Shown here piece after piece: positions 17,381 to 25,885 of a stretch of DNA of 46,398 nt. The position numbers were made by a program, and so were the translations under genes. Numbering within the stretch: the first letter of the stretch is position 1; each line of letters begins with the position of its first letter. The stretch comes from Sphingomonadales bacterium (GTDB taxonomy: Bacteria; Pseudomonadota; Alphaproteobacteria; Sphingomonadales; Sphingomonadaceae). The notes under the pieces were generated by a model. That model did not search any database, was not told the origin of the DNA, and saw only the letters and a program-made list of their open reading frames with translations. The stretch lies in NCBI GenBank assembly GCA_004173185.1, contig SEFZ01000042.1:1-46398 (forward strand), read 5' to 3'.

Positions 17381-17791
17381 ATGGGGCATTTCAGAATCGG
17401 TCGGACGATGTTGGCAGTGGCGGCGCTATGCGCTTGCACAGCCACCTTTGCCCGCGCGCCCGCGATCGACAGAAGCAGCGGCATGGCGAGCTATTATGCC
17501 GATCGCTTCACCGGCAAGCGCACCGCCAGCGGCGAAGCCTATGACCCGGAAGCTTTCACCGCGGCGCACCGCACTTTGCCCTTCGGCACGCGGGTGCGCG
17601 TTACCGATATGGCGAGCGGCCGCAGCGTGATCGTGCGCGTCAATGACCGGGGCCCCTGGGGGCGCGGCGAACGGCTGATCGATCTGTCGCGCGCAGCCGC
17701 CCGCGAACTCGACCTCATCCGGCGCGGGCATGGCGCAGTCCAGCTCAGCCCGGCCACTGAAGGCGGGATCGAAAGCCCCGACGAAATCTAG
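17381..17791 (+). CDS. RlpA-like double-psi beta-barrel protein
   Basis: A 136-residue exported protein: an N-terminal hydrophobic signal (RTMLAVAALCACTATFA, possibly a lipobox at ALCAC), then the complete RlpA barrel with GMASYYADRFTGKRTASGE, FTAAHRTLPFGTRVRVT, VRVNDRGPW and IDLSRAAARELDLI. Family members are lytic transglycosylases acting on denuded peptidoglycan at the septum. The C-terminal SPOR domain found in E. coli RlpA is absent, which is common in short alpha-proteobacterial forms. GGAGGG lies six bases before the ATG at 17381, preferred to an ATG nine codons upstream. Confidence 0.88.
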   Translation: MGHFRIGRTMLAVAALCACTATFARAPAIDRSSGMASYYADRFTGKRTASGEAYDPEAFTAAHRTLPFGTRVRVTDMASGRSVIVRVNDRGPWGRGERLIDLSRAAARELDLIRRGHGAVQLSPATEGGIESPDEI

Positions 17792-17805
17792 CTGCCCGAC
17801 GAACT

Positions 17806-18636
17806 CTAGCTGAAGGCCCAGCGAAAAGCGCTGGCCATTCCCGCCGTTCCCGTTCGCACCACCGGCCTCGCCAGACGCGGCGACGAAAGCCCGTGCATCT
17901 CGCGCGCCCATTTCGGCAACAGATCGACAGCCGCGCCGAATACCATCGTCTGGAACGGCTTCATCGCCAGACTCGGCGCGGGTTGCGCCAGCACCAGCCG
18001 GGCGACTTCCCGGGTCCGCGCGTCTGCGACCAGCTCACCGCGCATCGACTGGAGCAGCGCTTCGGCCTCGGCCCGGCTGCGCGGGATCGGGTCCGCGCCC
18101 AAAGCCTCTGCGATGATCGCGAATTCGGCGAAATAGCGGTCCTGATCGGCCATGCTCATCCGCGGCTCGGCATAGCGAATCCACGCATCGAGGAAGCATA
18201 TCGCCTCGGTCACGTGCACCCATGCGAGCAGTTTGGGATCGTCTGCCGAATAGGGCGTGCCATCGGGCAGCACGCCCTTCACGCGGGTGTGCACGTCACG
18301 CACCTTTTCGATCGCCGCTTCCGCCGCCTCGCGCGAATCATAGCCGGTGACGGCGATGAACCGCGCGGTGCGCCGCAGCCGCCCCAGCATATCCTGCCGG
18401 AAGGCAGAATGGTCCCACACGCCCGCGAGCACCGCCGGATGCAGCATCTGGAGCAAAAGCGCCGAGACTCCGCCAACCATCATCGTGACGACATCGCCAT
18501 GCACCCGCCAGCACACAGCCTGTGGCCCGAACAACCCATCGGGCTGGCGGACCACCGGCTTTTCGCCCTTGGCAGCGTCGTTGAAGGTCTTGCGGACCTG
18601 CGCGATCAGCACTTGCTTGAAGGGATTGGGCGCCAT
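17806..18636 (-). CDS. Oxygenase MpaB family protein (DUF2236)
   Basis: A 276-residue protein of the DUF2236/MpaB family, related to the rubber-cleaving latex clearing protein Lcp. Characteristic pieces are LQMLHPAVLAGVWDHS, LGRLRRTARFIAVTGY, VHTRVKGVLPDGTPYSADDPKLLAWVH and VTEAICFLDAW; the histidines in the first and third are candidate haem ligands. Many homologues have no known substrate. The start at 18636 has GAGGGG just upstream and lies five bases past the stop of the GDT1-family gene, so the two may be co-transcribed under the riboswitch. Confidence 0.82.
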   Translation of the reverse strand: MAPNPFKQVLIAQVRKTFNDAAKGEKPVVRQPDGLFGPQAVCWRVHGDVVTMMVGGVSALLLQMLHPAVLAGVWDHSAFRQDMLGRLRRTARFIAVTGYDSREAAEAAIEKVRDVHTRVKGVLPDGTPYSADDPKLLAWVHVTEAICFLDAWIRYAEPRMSMADQDRYFAEFAIIAEALGADPIPRSRAEAEALLQSMRGELVADARTREVARLVLAQPAPSLAMKPFQTMVFGAAVDLLPKWAREMHGLSSPRLARPVVRTGTAGMASAFRWAFS

Positions 18637-18641
18637 GCCCC

Positions 18642-19205
18642 TCAGCTTAGCGCGTCCCAGATCGTCCACAAGCCGAGGCCGAAGAACAACACTGCCGCCA
18701 CGCGGCGCACCAGATCGAAATTGACCTTCTCCAACAATTTGTTGCCGAGCAATACGATGGGCGCATTGGCGAGCATCATGCCGAGCGTCGTGCCCGCGGT
18801 CACGGCAATCACATCGTTGAAGCGCGCCCCCAGCGCGACGGTGGCGATCTGGGTTTTGTCGCCCATCTCGACGAGGAAGAAGACCACCAGCGTGGTGAGG
18901 AACGCACCGTAACGCGGCGTCTTCTGCTCCTCTTCATCGAGCTTGTCGGGGATCAAGGTCCAACCCGCCATTGCGAGGAAGGACACACCGACCGCAATGC
19001 GAAACGCGGGGCTGGCGAGCCAGTCCGCCGCGACGGTACCCAGCAAAGCTGCGAGATAGTGATTGGCGATCGTGGCGACGAGGATGCCCGCGATGATCGC
19101 CAAAGGCTTGCGAAAGCGGATCGCGAGCACGGCCGCGAGCAACTGTGTCTTGTCGCCCATTTCGGCAATCGCAACGATACCAAGCGACGAAAAAAATGCT
19201 TCCAA
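18642..19205 (-). CDS. GDT1/TMEM165 (UPF0016) family cation exporter, TTG start
   Basis: A 187-residue membrane protein with six helices arranged as two repeats, each holding the family signature E-x-G-D-K-T: VAIAEMGDKTQ (residues 11-21) and VVFFLVEMGDKTQ (about 105-117). Family members export Mn2+ or Ca2+ (MneA, TMEM165). No ATG fits the N-terminus; the TTG at 19205 gives the canonical MEAFFSSLG start and has GGGGGAT six bases upstream. The yybP-ykoY element upstream senses Mn2+, which supports manganese export as the function. Confidence 0.92.
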   Translation of the reverse strand: MEAFFSSLGIVAIAEMGDKTQLLAAVLAIRFRKPLAIIAGILVATIANHYLAALLGTVAADWLASPAFRIAVGVSFLAMAGWTLIPDKLDEEEQKTPRYGAFLTTLVVFFLVEMGDKTQIATVALGARFNDVIAVTAGTTLGMMLANAPIVLLGNKLLEKVNFDLVRRVAAVLFFGLGLWTIWDALS

Positions 19206-19274
19206 CTGAAATCCCCCAGGGTCAGGCAACAAGCACACGACGACATCGCTTCCCCGCCCGACCCGGAACGGAAA

Positions 19275-19405
19275 GCCGATGCCATCGGTCTCGCCTGACA
19301 AGCGGTTTCCCGCTGCCCGCGCGCGCCACGGTGTCTCCACCGAGTATGTTGACGCTGCGCTCCGCTGATCAAGCCAGCGGTGGCTACTCCCCGAAGGACG
19401 CGTGC
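19275..19405 (-). ncRNA. yybP-ykoY manganese riboswitch
   Basis: Read on the minus strand, the leader of the GDT1-family gene holds the conserved elements of the yybP-ykoY aptamer in order and spacing: GGGGAGTAGCC (19392 down to 19382), CGTCAACATACTCGG (about 19354 to 19340) and GCGAGACCG (19294 to 19286). The aptamer binds Mn2+ at a cross-helix site and turns on exporters under manganese excess. It ends about 70-80 nt before the TTG start. Exact ends are approximate and the switching mechanism (translation or termination) was not worked out; a short stem at 19275-19290 lacks a convincing U tract. Confidence 0.86.
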
Positions 19406-19499
19406 CCCTTAGGATGCTGCGACGCAGTGGGTCAATCCTGCGCGCTTTCATTTCACGGTCATGATGGTTAATATCGTGAAAGGCGCAGGGGAATTCGCG

Positions 19500-20522
19500 A
19501 TGTTCAAATCCAAGCGTAGCCGTGCGTTGCTCCTTGCCGCCGGCGTGGCGTTGCTGGCCAGTTCCGGTACCGCACAGATGCAGCCGCTCAATTCCGGCAA
19601 CGTCATGGACGCAGTCGCGCGGCTCAAGCCCGGCCAATATATATGGTTGCCCGAGATCGCGCCCGAAGGCCCGATGCTCGTCATCGTGAACATCGCGACG
19701 CAGCGACTGGTGGCCTATCGCAACGGCGTGCCGATCGGCGTGTCGACCGTATCCACCGGCAAGGCCGGGCACCGCACCCCGCTCGGCGTGTTCCCGATCC
19801 TGCAAAAGGCGGCGAAGCACCGTTCGAGCAAATATTCGAACGCGCCGATGCCCTTCATGCAGCGGCTCACCTGGTATGGCATCGCGCTGCATGGCGGGGC
19901 GCTGCCGGGCTATCCCGCATCGCATGGCTGCATCCGCCTGCCCCATGCTTTCGCGCCATTATTGTTTGGCGAAACCGCGCTTGGCATGACCGTGGTGATC
20001 GTGAACCAGCCCGCCGAACTGCGCCTCGCGCCCACGCCGCAGCTGACGCGCTCGGCACCCGCAGGCCCCGCCGTGTGGCGGCCCGAATTGTCACTAAGCG
20101 GCCCGGTCTCGATCGTGGTCAGCGCCGCGGATCGCCGCATGGTCGTGCTGCGCAACGGCATCGAGATCGGCTCCGCGCCCGTCACCTTCGACGGGGTGAT
20201 CGATCAGGTGCAGGCCTATGTTCTGCGCGACCGCACCAACGGCGATTATCGCTGGGCAAAGCTGCCGCTTCCCGGCCAGATCAGCACGGCTTCGTCAGAA
20301 ATGCGCGCCGAAGCGTCGGGGCGTTTTCAGGGCAGCGACCCGTTTCGCCGCGCGCTCGCCACCGTAGTCGGCCCGGGCACGACGATGGTCGTCATCCCCG
20401 ATACGCTCGGCATGGGCGGCGGCAATTACAGCGCAAGCCCGCCGCAGCAGATCGCCGTGATCGAGAACGAACCCGCCGTCGCCAGCTGGATGGACGACGA
20501 TGGCGTAACGCTGACGCGGTAG
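19500..20522 (+). CDS. L,D-transpeptidase (YkuD domain)
   Basis: A 340-residue exported protein (signal to about residue 26, SSGTAQ). The YkuD catalytic site is intact: H131 in ALHGG and SHGCIRLP with C144. Such enzymes make 3-3 peptidoglycan crosslinks or attach proteins to the wall. Residues about 203-232 (VSIVVSAADRRMVVLRNG) resemble the first strand set of the catalytic domain (MLVIVNIATQRLVAYRNG, about 59-76), suggesting a second, degenerate YkuD-like half without the catalytic cysteine. AGGGGA lies seven bases before the ATG at 19500, preferred to two earlier ATGs. Confidence 0.92.
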   Translation: MFKSKRSRALLLAAGVALLASSGTAQMQPLNSGNVMDAVARLKPGQYIWLPEIAPEGPMLVIVNIATQRLVAYRNGVPIGVSTVSTGKAGHRTPLGVFPILQKAAKHRSSKYSNAPMPFMQRLTWYGIALHGGALPGYPASHGCIRLPHAFAPLLFGETALGMTVVIVNQPAELRLAPTPQLTRSAPAGPAVWRPELSLSGPVSIVVSAADRRMVVLRNGIEIGSAPVTFDGVIDQVQAYVLRDRTNGDYRWAKLPLPGQISTASSEMRAEASGRFQGSDPFRRALATVVGPGTTMVVIPDTLGMGGGNYSASPPQQIAVIENEPAVASWMDDDGVTLTR

Positions 20523-20643
20523 AACCTCAACCCGCTCTTTGGGCGCGGAACTGGGCTGTAGAATGGGTTCACGACTTAATAAAAGCGGCGGGTCAGCAAA
20601 CGACCCAGTTGCGGACGTTTACAGCTTCGATCACCGTCGGGGC

Positions 20644-20802
20644 ATGAAGACTCTGTTGGCTCTCGTCGCCGTCATCCTGTTGACGCTAATCGGAGGCATG
20701 CTTTTCCTCCGGGATTCAGAATTTGGCCGCCAGGATTCGTGCTTGGACGCAGGTGGCATGTGGACCGGTGCCGGGTGCACAGGTGCGCGCCCCGGGGGGT
20801 AA
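20644..20802 (+). CDS. Very small membrane or exported protein
   Basis: A 52-residue open frame: one N-terminal hydrophobic helix (LLALVAVILLTLIGGMLFL) followed by a short tail with two cysteines in RQDSCLDAGGMWTGAGC. A tail of the type D-x-C-L-D-x-G-G-x-W is familiar from small sphingomonad proteins, which supports a real gene, but the ribosome site is weak. The function is unknown. Confidence 0.5.
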   Translation: MKTLLALVAVILLTLIGGMLFLRDSEFGRQDSCLDAGGMWTGAGCTGARPGG

Positions 20803-20841
20803 GATTGACGGCGGCCTCCCACCCATTTCCCGCCGTGCCCG

Positions 20842-20982
20842 TCATTTGCGCCGGTCGCCATAAGCAGCCGGGCGCAGAGCTTGGAATAGACGATTGCTCT
20901 CGGCGATCTGATCAACCATCGACATGCTGGCACACAGGCTGTTTTCGAGATCGATGCCGCGCCCGACCTGCAGGAACTCAGG
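20842..20982 (-). pseudogene. Possible 3' remnant of a lost gene upstream of ppc
   Basis: On the minus strand a GC3-rich frame reads like the C-terminal end of a helical protein (...GIDLENSLCASMSMVDQ, IAESNRLFQALRPAAYG, DRRK, stop at 20842). No plausible start codon precedes the coding-like part, except an internal ATG giving only 27 residues. I do not recognise the family. It may be a decayed gene end or chance; the remainder of the 20803-21086 interval shows nothing else I can support. Confidence 0.25.
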
Positions 20983-21086
20983 GCCCGCCCGGCGGTTAGT
21001 CAGTAAAATCGCAGTTCTGGCCGAAAATCGTAACGCGAGTAGAACTATGTTGACCAGCGTTCCTATTGCGGTGCAGCAATTGCTCC

Positions 21087-23759
21087 ATGGCTAGTCTCGC
21101 AATCGCAAACAATGCTGATGTCCGCTTTCTCGGGAAGCTGCTGGGCGATGTAATCCGTGCTTATGGCGGCGAAGAACTGTTCAAACGGATCGAGTATATT
21201 CGCTCTACATCGGTGGACCGTGCGCGTGGCGTGGCCGGTGCCGGCACGATCGATCCTGGGCTGGACCGGCTAACTCTGGACGAGACGCTCGATTTCACCC
21301 GCGGCTTCATGCTCTTTTCGATGCTCGCCAATCTGGCCGAGGATCGCCAGGGTGTCGCGATCGAAGGCGATGCCGACATGGCCAGCGCGCTCGCGCGACT
21401 CGAGGGCGAGGGCATTGGCCACGAAGCCGTGATGCAATTGCTCGATCACGCGCTGATCGTCCCGGTGCTGACGGCGCACCCCACCGAAGTCCGCCGCAAA
21501 TCGATGATCGATCACAAGAACCGGATCGCCGAGCTGATGCAGCTCAAGGATCTGGATCTTGAGGAAACCACGGACGGCGACAAGATCGACGAAGCGATCA
21601 GCCGCCAGATCGCCTTGCTGTGGCAAACCCGCGTACTCCGCCGCGAGAAACTGGGTGTGGCGGACGAAGTCGAGACGGCGCTTTCCTATCTGCGCGACGT
21701 ATTCCTGCCGGTCATGCCCGCGCTCTATGCGCGCTGGGACCGGGCGCTGGGCGAGCGTGCGCCGAGCTTCCTGCGCGCCGGTTCGTGGATCGGCGGCGAC
21801 CGCGATGGCAATCCCTTCGTGACCGCCGAATCGATGCGGCTGGCGCTGGCGCGCGCGTCGGAAGCGGTGCTCGGTTATTATCTGGGCGCGGTCCATGCGC
21901 TCGGCGCCGAACTGTCGATCTCGACCGAGCATGTGAAGGTCAGCGCCGAATTGCTCGCGCTAGCCGATGCCAGCGGCGACGGCGCCAAGAGCCGCTCCGA
22001 CGAACCCTATCGCCGCGCGCTTTCGGGGATTTATGCGCGGCTCTCGGCGACCCATCTGGCGCTGACCGGAAAGCCTGCGCCGCGCCCCGCGCCGCTCGCC
22101 GCCGAGCCCTATGCAACGCCGGCCGAGTTTCGCGAGGAGCTGGTCGTCGTCGCGCATGCTTTGGCCGAGAAAGGCGATGGCCCGCTTGCCACCGGCGGCG
22201 CGCTCGGGCGGCTGATCCGCGCGGTCGAAACCTTCGGCTTCCATCTCGCCACGCTCGACATGCGCCAGAACAGCGCCGTGCATGAGCGCGTCGTCGGCGA
22301 ATTGCTCAAGGCCGGCGGGGTCTGCGCAGAATATGCCGCGCTCGACGAGGATGCCCGCGTCGCGCTGCTCCGCAAGGAACTCGAAAGCCCGCGCCCGCTC
22401 ACCAGCCCCTATGCCGATTATTCGGAAGAGACCGCCACCGAATTGGCGATCGTCCGCGAGGCAGCGGCGAGCCACCGGAAATATGGCCGCGCCTGCATCA
22501 CGCATTACATCGTCTCGATGGCACAGTCGGTGTCCGATCTGCTCGAAGTCCATCTGCTGCTCAAGGAAGCCGGGCTCTACATTCCCGGTGACGAGCCCAG
22601 CGCCGATGTGATGGCGATTCCGTTGTTCGAGACCATCGCCGATCTGGAGGGTGCGCCCGCGATCATGGAGGGCTGGCTGTCGATCCCGCAGGTCGCGCAC
22701 ATCGCGGCGGGTCGCGGGCATCAGGAAGTGATGATCGGCTATTCGGATTCGAACAAGGACGGTGGCTACCTCACCTCGACCTGGCAATTGTCACGCGGAT
22801 CGACGGCGCTGAAGCCGGTATTCGAGCAGGCCAATCTCGGCATGCAGCTGTTCCATGGTCGCGGCGGCGCGGTCGGGCGCGGCGGTGGCTCAAGCTTCGC
22901 GGCGATCCTCGCCCAGCCCAAGGGCACCGTGCAGGGCCGCATTCGCATCACCGAACAGGGCGAAGTCATCGCCGCCAAATATGGCACCCGCGAAAGCGCG
23001 ATGACCAACCTCGAAGCAATGGCATCGGCGACGTTGCTCGCCAGCCTCGAGCCCGAAAAGCTCGCCCCCGCCGATGCCGCGCGCTTCGCCGCGGCAATGG
23101 ATCAGCTCTCCGACTCGGCATTCAAGGCATATCGTGGGCTGGTCTATGAGACCGAGGGTTTCCGCACCTTCTTCCGTCAGGCGACGCCGATTGCGGAAAT
23201 CGCCGGCCTCAAGATCGGCTCGCGCCCGGCATCCCGCAAGAAATCCGACGCGATCGAAGATCTGCGCGCGATCCCCTGGGTGTTCAGCTGGGCGCAGGCT
23301 CGGATCATGCTGCCGGGCTGGTATGGCGTCGGCGCGGCATTCGAAGCATTTGAGGATAAGGGGCTGCTCCGCGAAATGGCCAGCGCCTGGCCGCTATTTC
23401 AGGCGACGCTCGACAATATGGAACAGGTGCTGGCGAAGTCCGACATGGAGATTGCCCAGCATTATGTCGCGTTGGTCGAGGATAAGGGCCTGAGCGATGC
23501 CATCTTCGGGCGTATCCGGAGCGGCTGGCAGGCCACGCATGACGGCCTGCTCCAGATCACTCGCCAGACCCGTTTGCTTGAAAAGCATCCCGGCTTGGAA
23601 ACCTCGATCCGGCTGCGCCTACCTTATATCGAGCCGCTCAATTTGCTCCAGATCGAACTGCTCAAGCGCCACCGCGCCGGCGAGGACGACCCCCGCATCG
23701 GCGAGGGCATCCTGCTCTCGATCAACGCGATTGCGACGGCGTTGCGGAACTCGGGCTGA
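21087..23759 (+). CDS. ppc: Phosphoenolpyruvate carboxylase
   Basis: Carboxylates PEP with bicarbonate to oxaloacetate, refilling the TCA cycle. The 890-residue length is usual. Present are the N-terminal catalytic histidine region VLTAHPTEVRRKS, the SWIGGDRDGNPFVT motif, the glycine-rich FHGRGGAVGRGGG and the C-terminal end TALRNSG, a variant of the usual ...NTG terminus. The ATG at 21087 is preferred to a TTG seven codons earlier. It is followed by an inverted extragenic repeat. Confidence 0.97.
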   Translation: MASLAIANNADVRFLGKLLGDVIRAYGGEELFKRIEYIRSTSVDRARGVAGAGTIDPGLDRLTLDETLDFTRGFMLFSMLANLAEDRQGVAIEGDADMASALARLEGEGIGHEAVMQLLDHALIVPVLTAHPTEVRRKSMIDHKNRIAELMQLKDLDLEETTDGDKIDEAISRQIALLWQTRVLRREKLGVADEVETALSYLRDVFLPVMPALYARWDRALGERAPSFLRAGSWIGGDRDGNPFVTAESMRLALARASEAVLGYYLGAVHALGAELSISTEHVKVSAELLALADASGDGAKSRSDEPYRRALSGIYARLSATHLALTGKPAPRPAPLAAEPYATPAEFREELVVVAHALAEKGDGPLATGGALGRLIRAVETFGFHLATLDMRQNSAVHERVVGELLKAGGVCAEYAALDEDARVALLRKELESPRPLTSPYADYSEETATELAIVREAAASHRKYGRACITHYIVSMAQSVSDLLEVHLLLKEAGLYIPGDEPSADVMAIPLFETIADLEGAPAIMEGWLSIPQVAHIAAGRGHQEVMIGYSDSNKDGGYLTSTWQLSRGSTALKPVFEQANLGMQLFHGRGGAVGRGGGSSFAAILAQPKGTVQGRIRITEQGEVIAAKYGTRESAMTNLEAMASATLLASLEPEKLAPADAARFAAAMDQLSDSAFKAYRGLVYETEGFRTFFRQATPIAEIAGLKIGSRPASRKKSDAIEDLRAIPWVFSWAQARIMLPGWYGVGAAFEAFEDKGLLREMASAWPLFQATLDNMEQVLAKSDMEIAQHYVALVEDKGLSDAIFGRIRSGWQATHDGLLQITRQTRLLEKHPGLETSIRLRLPYIEPLNLLQIELLKRHRAGEDDPRIGEGILLSINAIATALRNSG

Positions 23760-23769
23760 TCTTCTTTTT

Positions 23770-23893
23770 CTCCCCTCCCTGAAAGGGAGGCGTTGGGGGT
23801 GGGTCGCGTCCGGGCATACGGAAGGGCCGGGCTTAGCGGCTCAATATCGCGAGCACTCCACCCACCCCTAGCCCCTCCCTAATAGGGAGGGGA
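23770..23893. repeat. Paired inverted extragenic repeat, copy 1 (between convergent genes)
   Basis: Two facing arms, 23770-23808 and about 23856-23893. Each arm contains a short hairpin (CCTCCCT-GAA-AGGGAGG on the left, CCCCTCCCT-AAT-AGGGAGGGG on the right) joined to a G-rich GGGTGGGT or complementary ACCCACCCC tract, so the whole element is one large inverted repeat. It fills the space between the ends of ppc and the CocE-type gene and is closely similar to the element at 37881-38017. Probably a REP-like palindrome serving as a two-way terminator. Confidence 0.8.
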
Positions 23894-23896
23894 ATT

Positions 23897-25765
23897 TCAG
23901 CGCATCACCGGGAGCGTGATCATTGATCCGCTGCACACCCGCTGGTTCGCCTTCACGAAATCGCTTTCGCTTGCCTTGTAGATATTCGGCACGAATTTTT
24001 GCGGGTTGCGGTCGATCACCGGGAACCAGCTCGACTGGACCTGCACCATGATGCGGTGGCCCTTTTTGAAGACATGGTCATGGTCGCGCAATTGCACGTC
24101 CCATGGCACCACCTGATCCGGCACCAGCGGCGTCGCTTTCTCGAAGCTCTGCAGATAGCGCCCCCGGCGTACTTCCATGGCGATCGGGAATTGATAGCCG
24201 TTGAGCGTGCGCGGATAATCGCCGAGCGGTCCGCCCGAGCCCTTATTCTCATAATCGTCGGGCAGCACGTCGATCAGCTTGACCACGAAATCGCTGTCGG
24301 TGCCCGAAGTCGATGCCATCAGCCTGGCGACGATATCGCCGGTGACGGTCAAATCTTCGGTCAGCACTGCGCTGGTATAGCTCAGCACATCGGGCCGGTG
24401 ATCGGCGAAGCGCTGATCGGCCGCTTCCCACCAGCGCCATTCCTGTGACGGATAGGTGCGCGACATCGGGCGCTCGCGGAACGGCACCGGATTGGCGGGA
24501 TCGGAGATATATTCGCGGCACGGCTCGCTGGCGGCGGGTGCATCGAACGACAATGTGCCGTCGCCGCGCAGGTACAGGTTTGTCGCGGTCGTGCCCGGCG
24601 CAGGCCATTTGGCGTAGCTCTTCCACTCCCACGATCCGCTCTGGAACATCTTGGCTTCGAACCTGGGCTGCGCGCCCTTGCCGTGCAGCCAATAGCCGAA
24701 GAACGGCGCTTCGATATCGCGCATGAAATCGGTGCCGCTATCCTTGCCGAAGGGAATATAGCCGACATTGTTCCCTGCAGTCCGCCAAGTGCCGTGCGCC
24801 CAGGGACCGCCGACGATCATGTTCAGGCCCTTGGGGTCCTTCTGTTCCATCTTTTCATAGATTTTCCAGGTGCCGAGCGGATCTTCCTGATCCCAGAAGC
24901 CCGCGACGTGCAGCGTCGGCACCATCGTAATGCCCAGCCGATCGGTCCAGCGCTGGCGCTTCCAGAAATCGTCATAATCGGGATGTTCGATCATCTCGGT
25001 CAGGCGCGGCACGCTGCCCTTGAAATATTTGCTGTCGAGGTTGCTTACGGGGCCGAGCTTGAGGAACCAGTCATAGCTGTCGACCGGGGCCTTGCCGCCA
25101 TAATCGAAGTCCTCGCCCTGATCATTGTTCTGCAGCGAGAACAGCCAGTCGGTGGCGTAGCTCAGCCGCATCGCGCCGTAGCGGTGGAGATCGTCGTTCA
25201 TCCACCAATCGTTCCATGCCGCCTGCGGGCTCACGGCCTTGAGCGCCGGATGCGGCTTGGCGAGCGCGATGGCGGCCGCATAGCCGGGATAGGAAACGCC
25301 CCACATCCCGACCTTGCCATTATTGTCCTTGAGGTTCTTCACCAGCCAATCGACGCTGTCATAGGCGTCGGTCGCTTCGTCGACGGCCTTCGAACCCTTT
25401 GGCTGGAGCGCCATCGACATGGTGAAATCGCCGCCCGATTTGAACTGGCCGCGCATGTTCTGAAAGACCAGGATATAGCCGTCTTCGGCCAGGAACTTCA
25501 TGCTGCCCGGTATCGCCACCGGTGCCTTTGCGGGCACACCATAGGGCGTGCGCTGGAGCAGGATCGGCAGCTTGCCGCTCTTGTTCTTGGGGCGAAGGAT
25601 CACCGTTTGCAGCGTCACACCGTCGCGCATCGGGATCATCACCTCTTCAAAGGTGAAAAGCGGCGTATCGGGCGGGGAGGGCATCGCCGGCGCCGTCTGG
25701 CTGAGCGCGGGGGTGAGCGGTGCGGCGAGCGCCACGAGTGCGGCGGTGGCGAGCAGACGGCGCAT
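23897..25765 (-). CDS. CocE/NonD family (S15-type) hydrolase
   Basis: A 622-residue exported protein (signal to about ALSQ, residue 23) with the alpha/beta-hydrolase core of the X-Pro dipeptidyl peptidase/cocaine esterase family. The nucleophile elbow is GVSYPG (Ser158); the acid is probably in VAGFWDQEDPLG, and the histidine lies late in the catalytic domain (RDHDHVFKKGHRI, with SSWFPVIDRNP beyond). The C-terminal jelly-roll domain is complete. Relatives cleave acyl esters, amides or peptides; the substrate is not predictable. GGAGG lies just before the ATG. Confidence 0.92.
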   Translation of the reverse strand: MRRLLATAALVALAAPLTPALSQTAPAMPSPPDTPLFTFEEVMIPMRDGVTLQTVILRPKNKSGKLPILLQRTPYGVPAKAPVAIPGSMKFLAEDGYILVFQNMRGQFKSGGDFTMSMALQPKGSKAVDEATDAYDSVDWLVKNLKDNNGKVGMWGVSYPGYAAAIALAKPHPALKAVSPQAAWNDWWMNDDLHRYGAMRLSYATDWLFSLQNNDQGEDFDYGGKAPVDSYDWFLKLGPVSNLDSKYFKGSVPRLTEMIEHPDYDDFWKRQRWTDRLGITMVPTLHVAGFWDQEDPLGTWKIYEKMEQKDPKGLNMIVGGPWAHGTWRTAGNNVGYIPFGKDSGTDFMRDIEAPFFGYWLHGKGAQPRFEAKMFQSGSWEWKSYAKWPAPGTTATNLYLRGDGTLSFDAPAASEPCREYISDPANPVPFRERPMSRTYPSQEWRWWEAADQRFADHRPDVLSYTSAVLTEDLTVTGDIVARLMASTSGTDSDFVVKLIDVLPDDYENKGSGGPLGDYPRTLNGYQFPIAMEVRRGRYLQSFEKATPLVPDQVVPWDVQLRDHDHVFKKGHRIMVQVQSSWFPVIDRNPQKFVPNIYKASESDFVKANQRVCSGSMITLPVMR

Positions 25766-25838
25766 AGAACCTCCATCGATTGACGAAGAAGGTCTAGCGG
25801 GAGAGCGGCCGGATACAAGCTACCCGGCAAAGCAACTT

Positions 25839-25867
25839 CGTCACCCCGGCCATGTGCCGGGGTGACG
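25839..25867. repeat. Extragenic palindrome
   Basis: Perfect 12-bp inverted repeat (25839-25850 with 25856-25867, five-base loop) downstream of glpX and upstream of the CocE-type gene. Its ends (CGTCACCCCGG) resemble the arm ends of the larger element at 28678-28775, so both may belong to one repeat family. It may also terminate the glpX message, though no T run follows. Confidence 0.72.
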
Positions 25868-25885
25868 GTGTCAGTGGGTGCGGCT

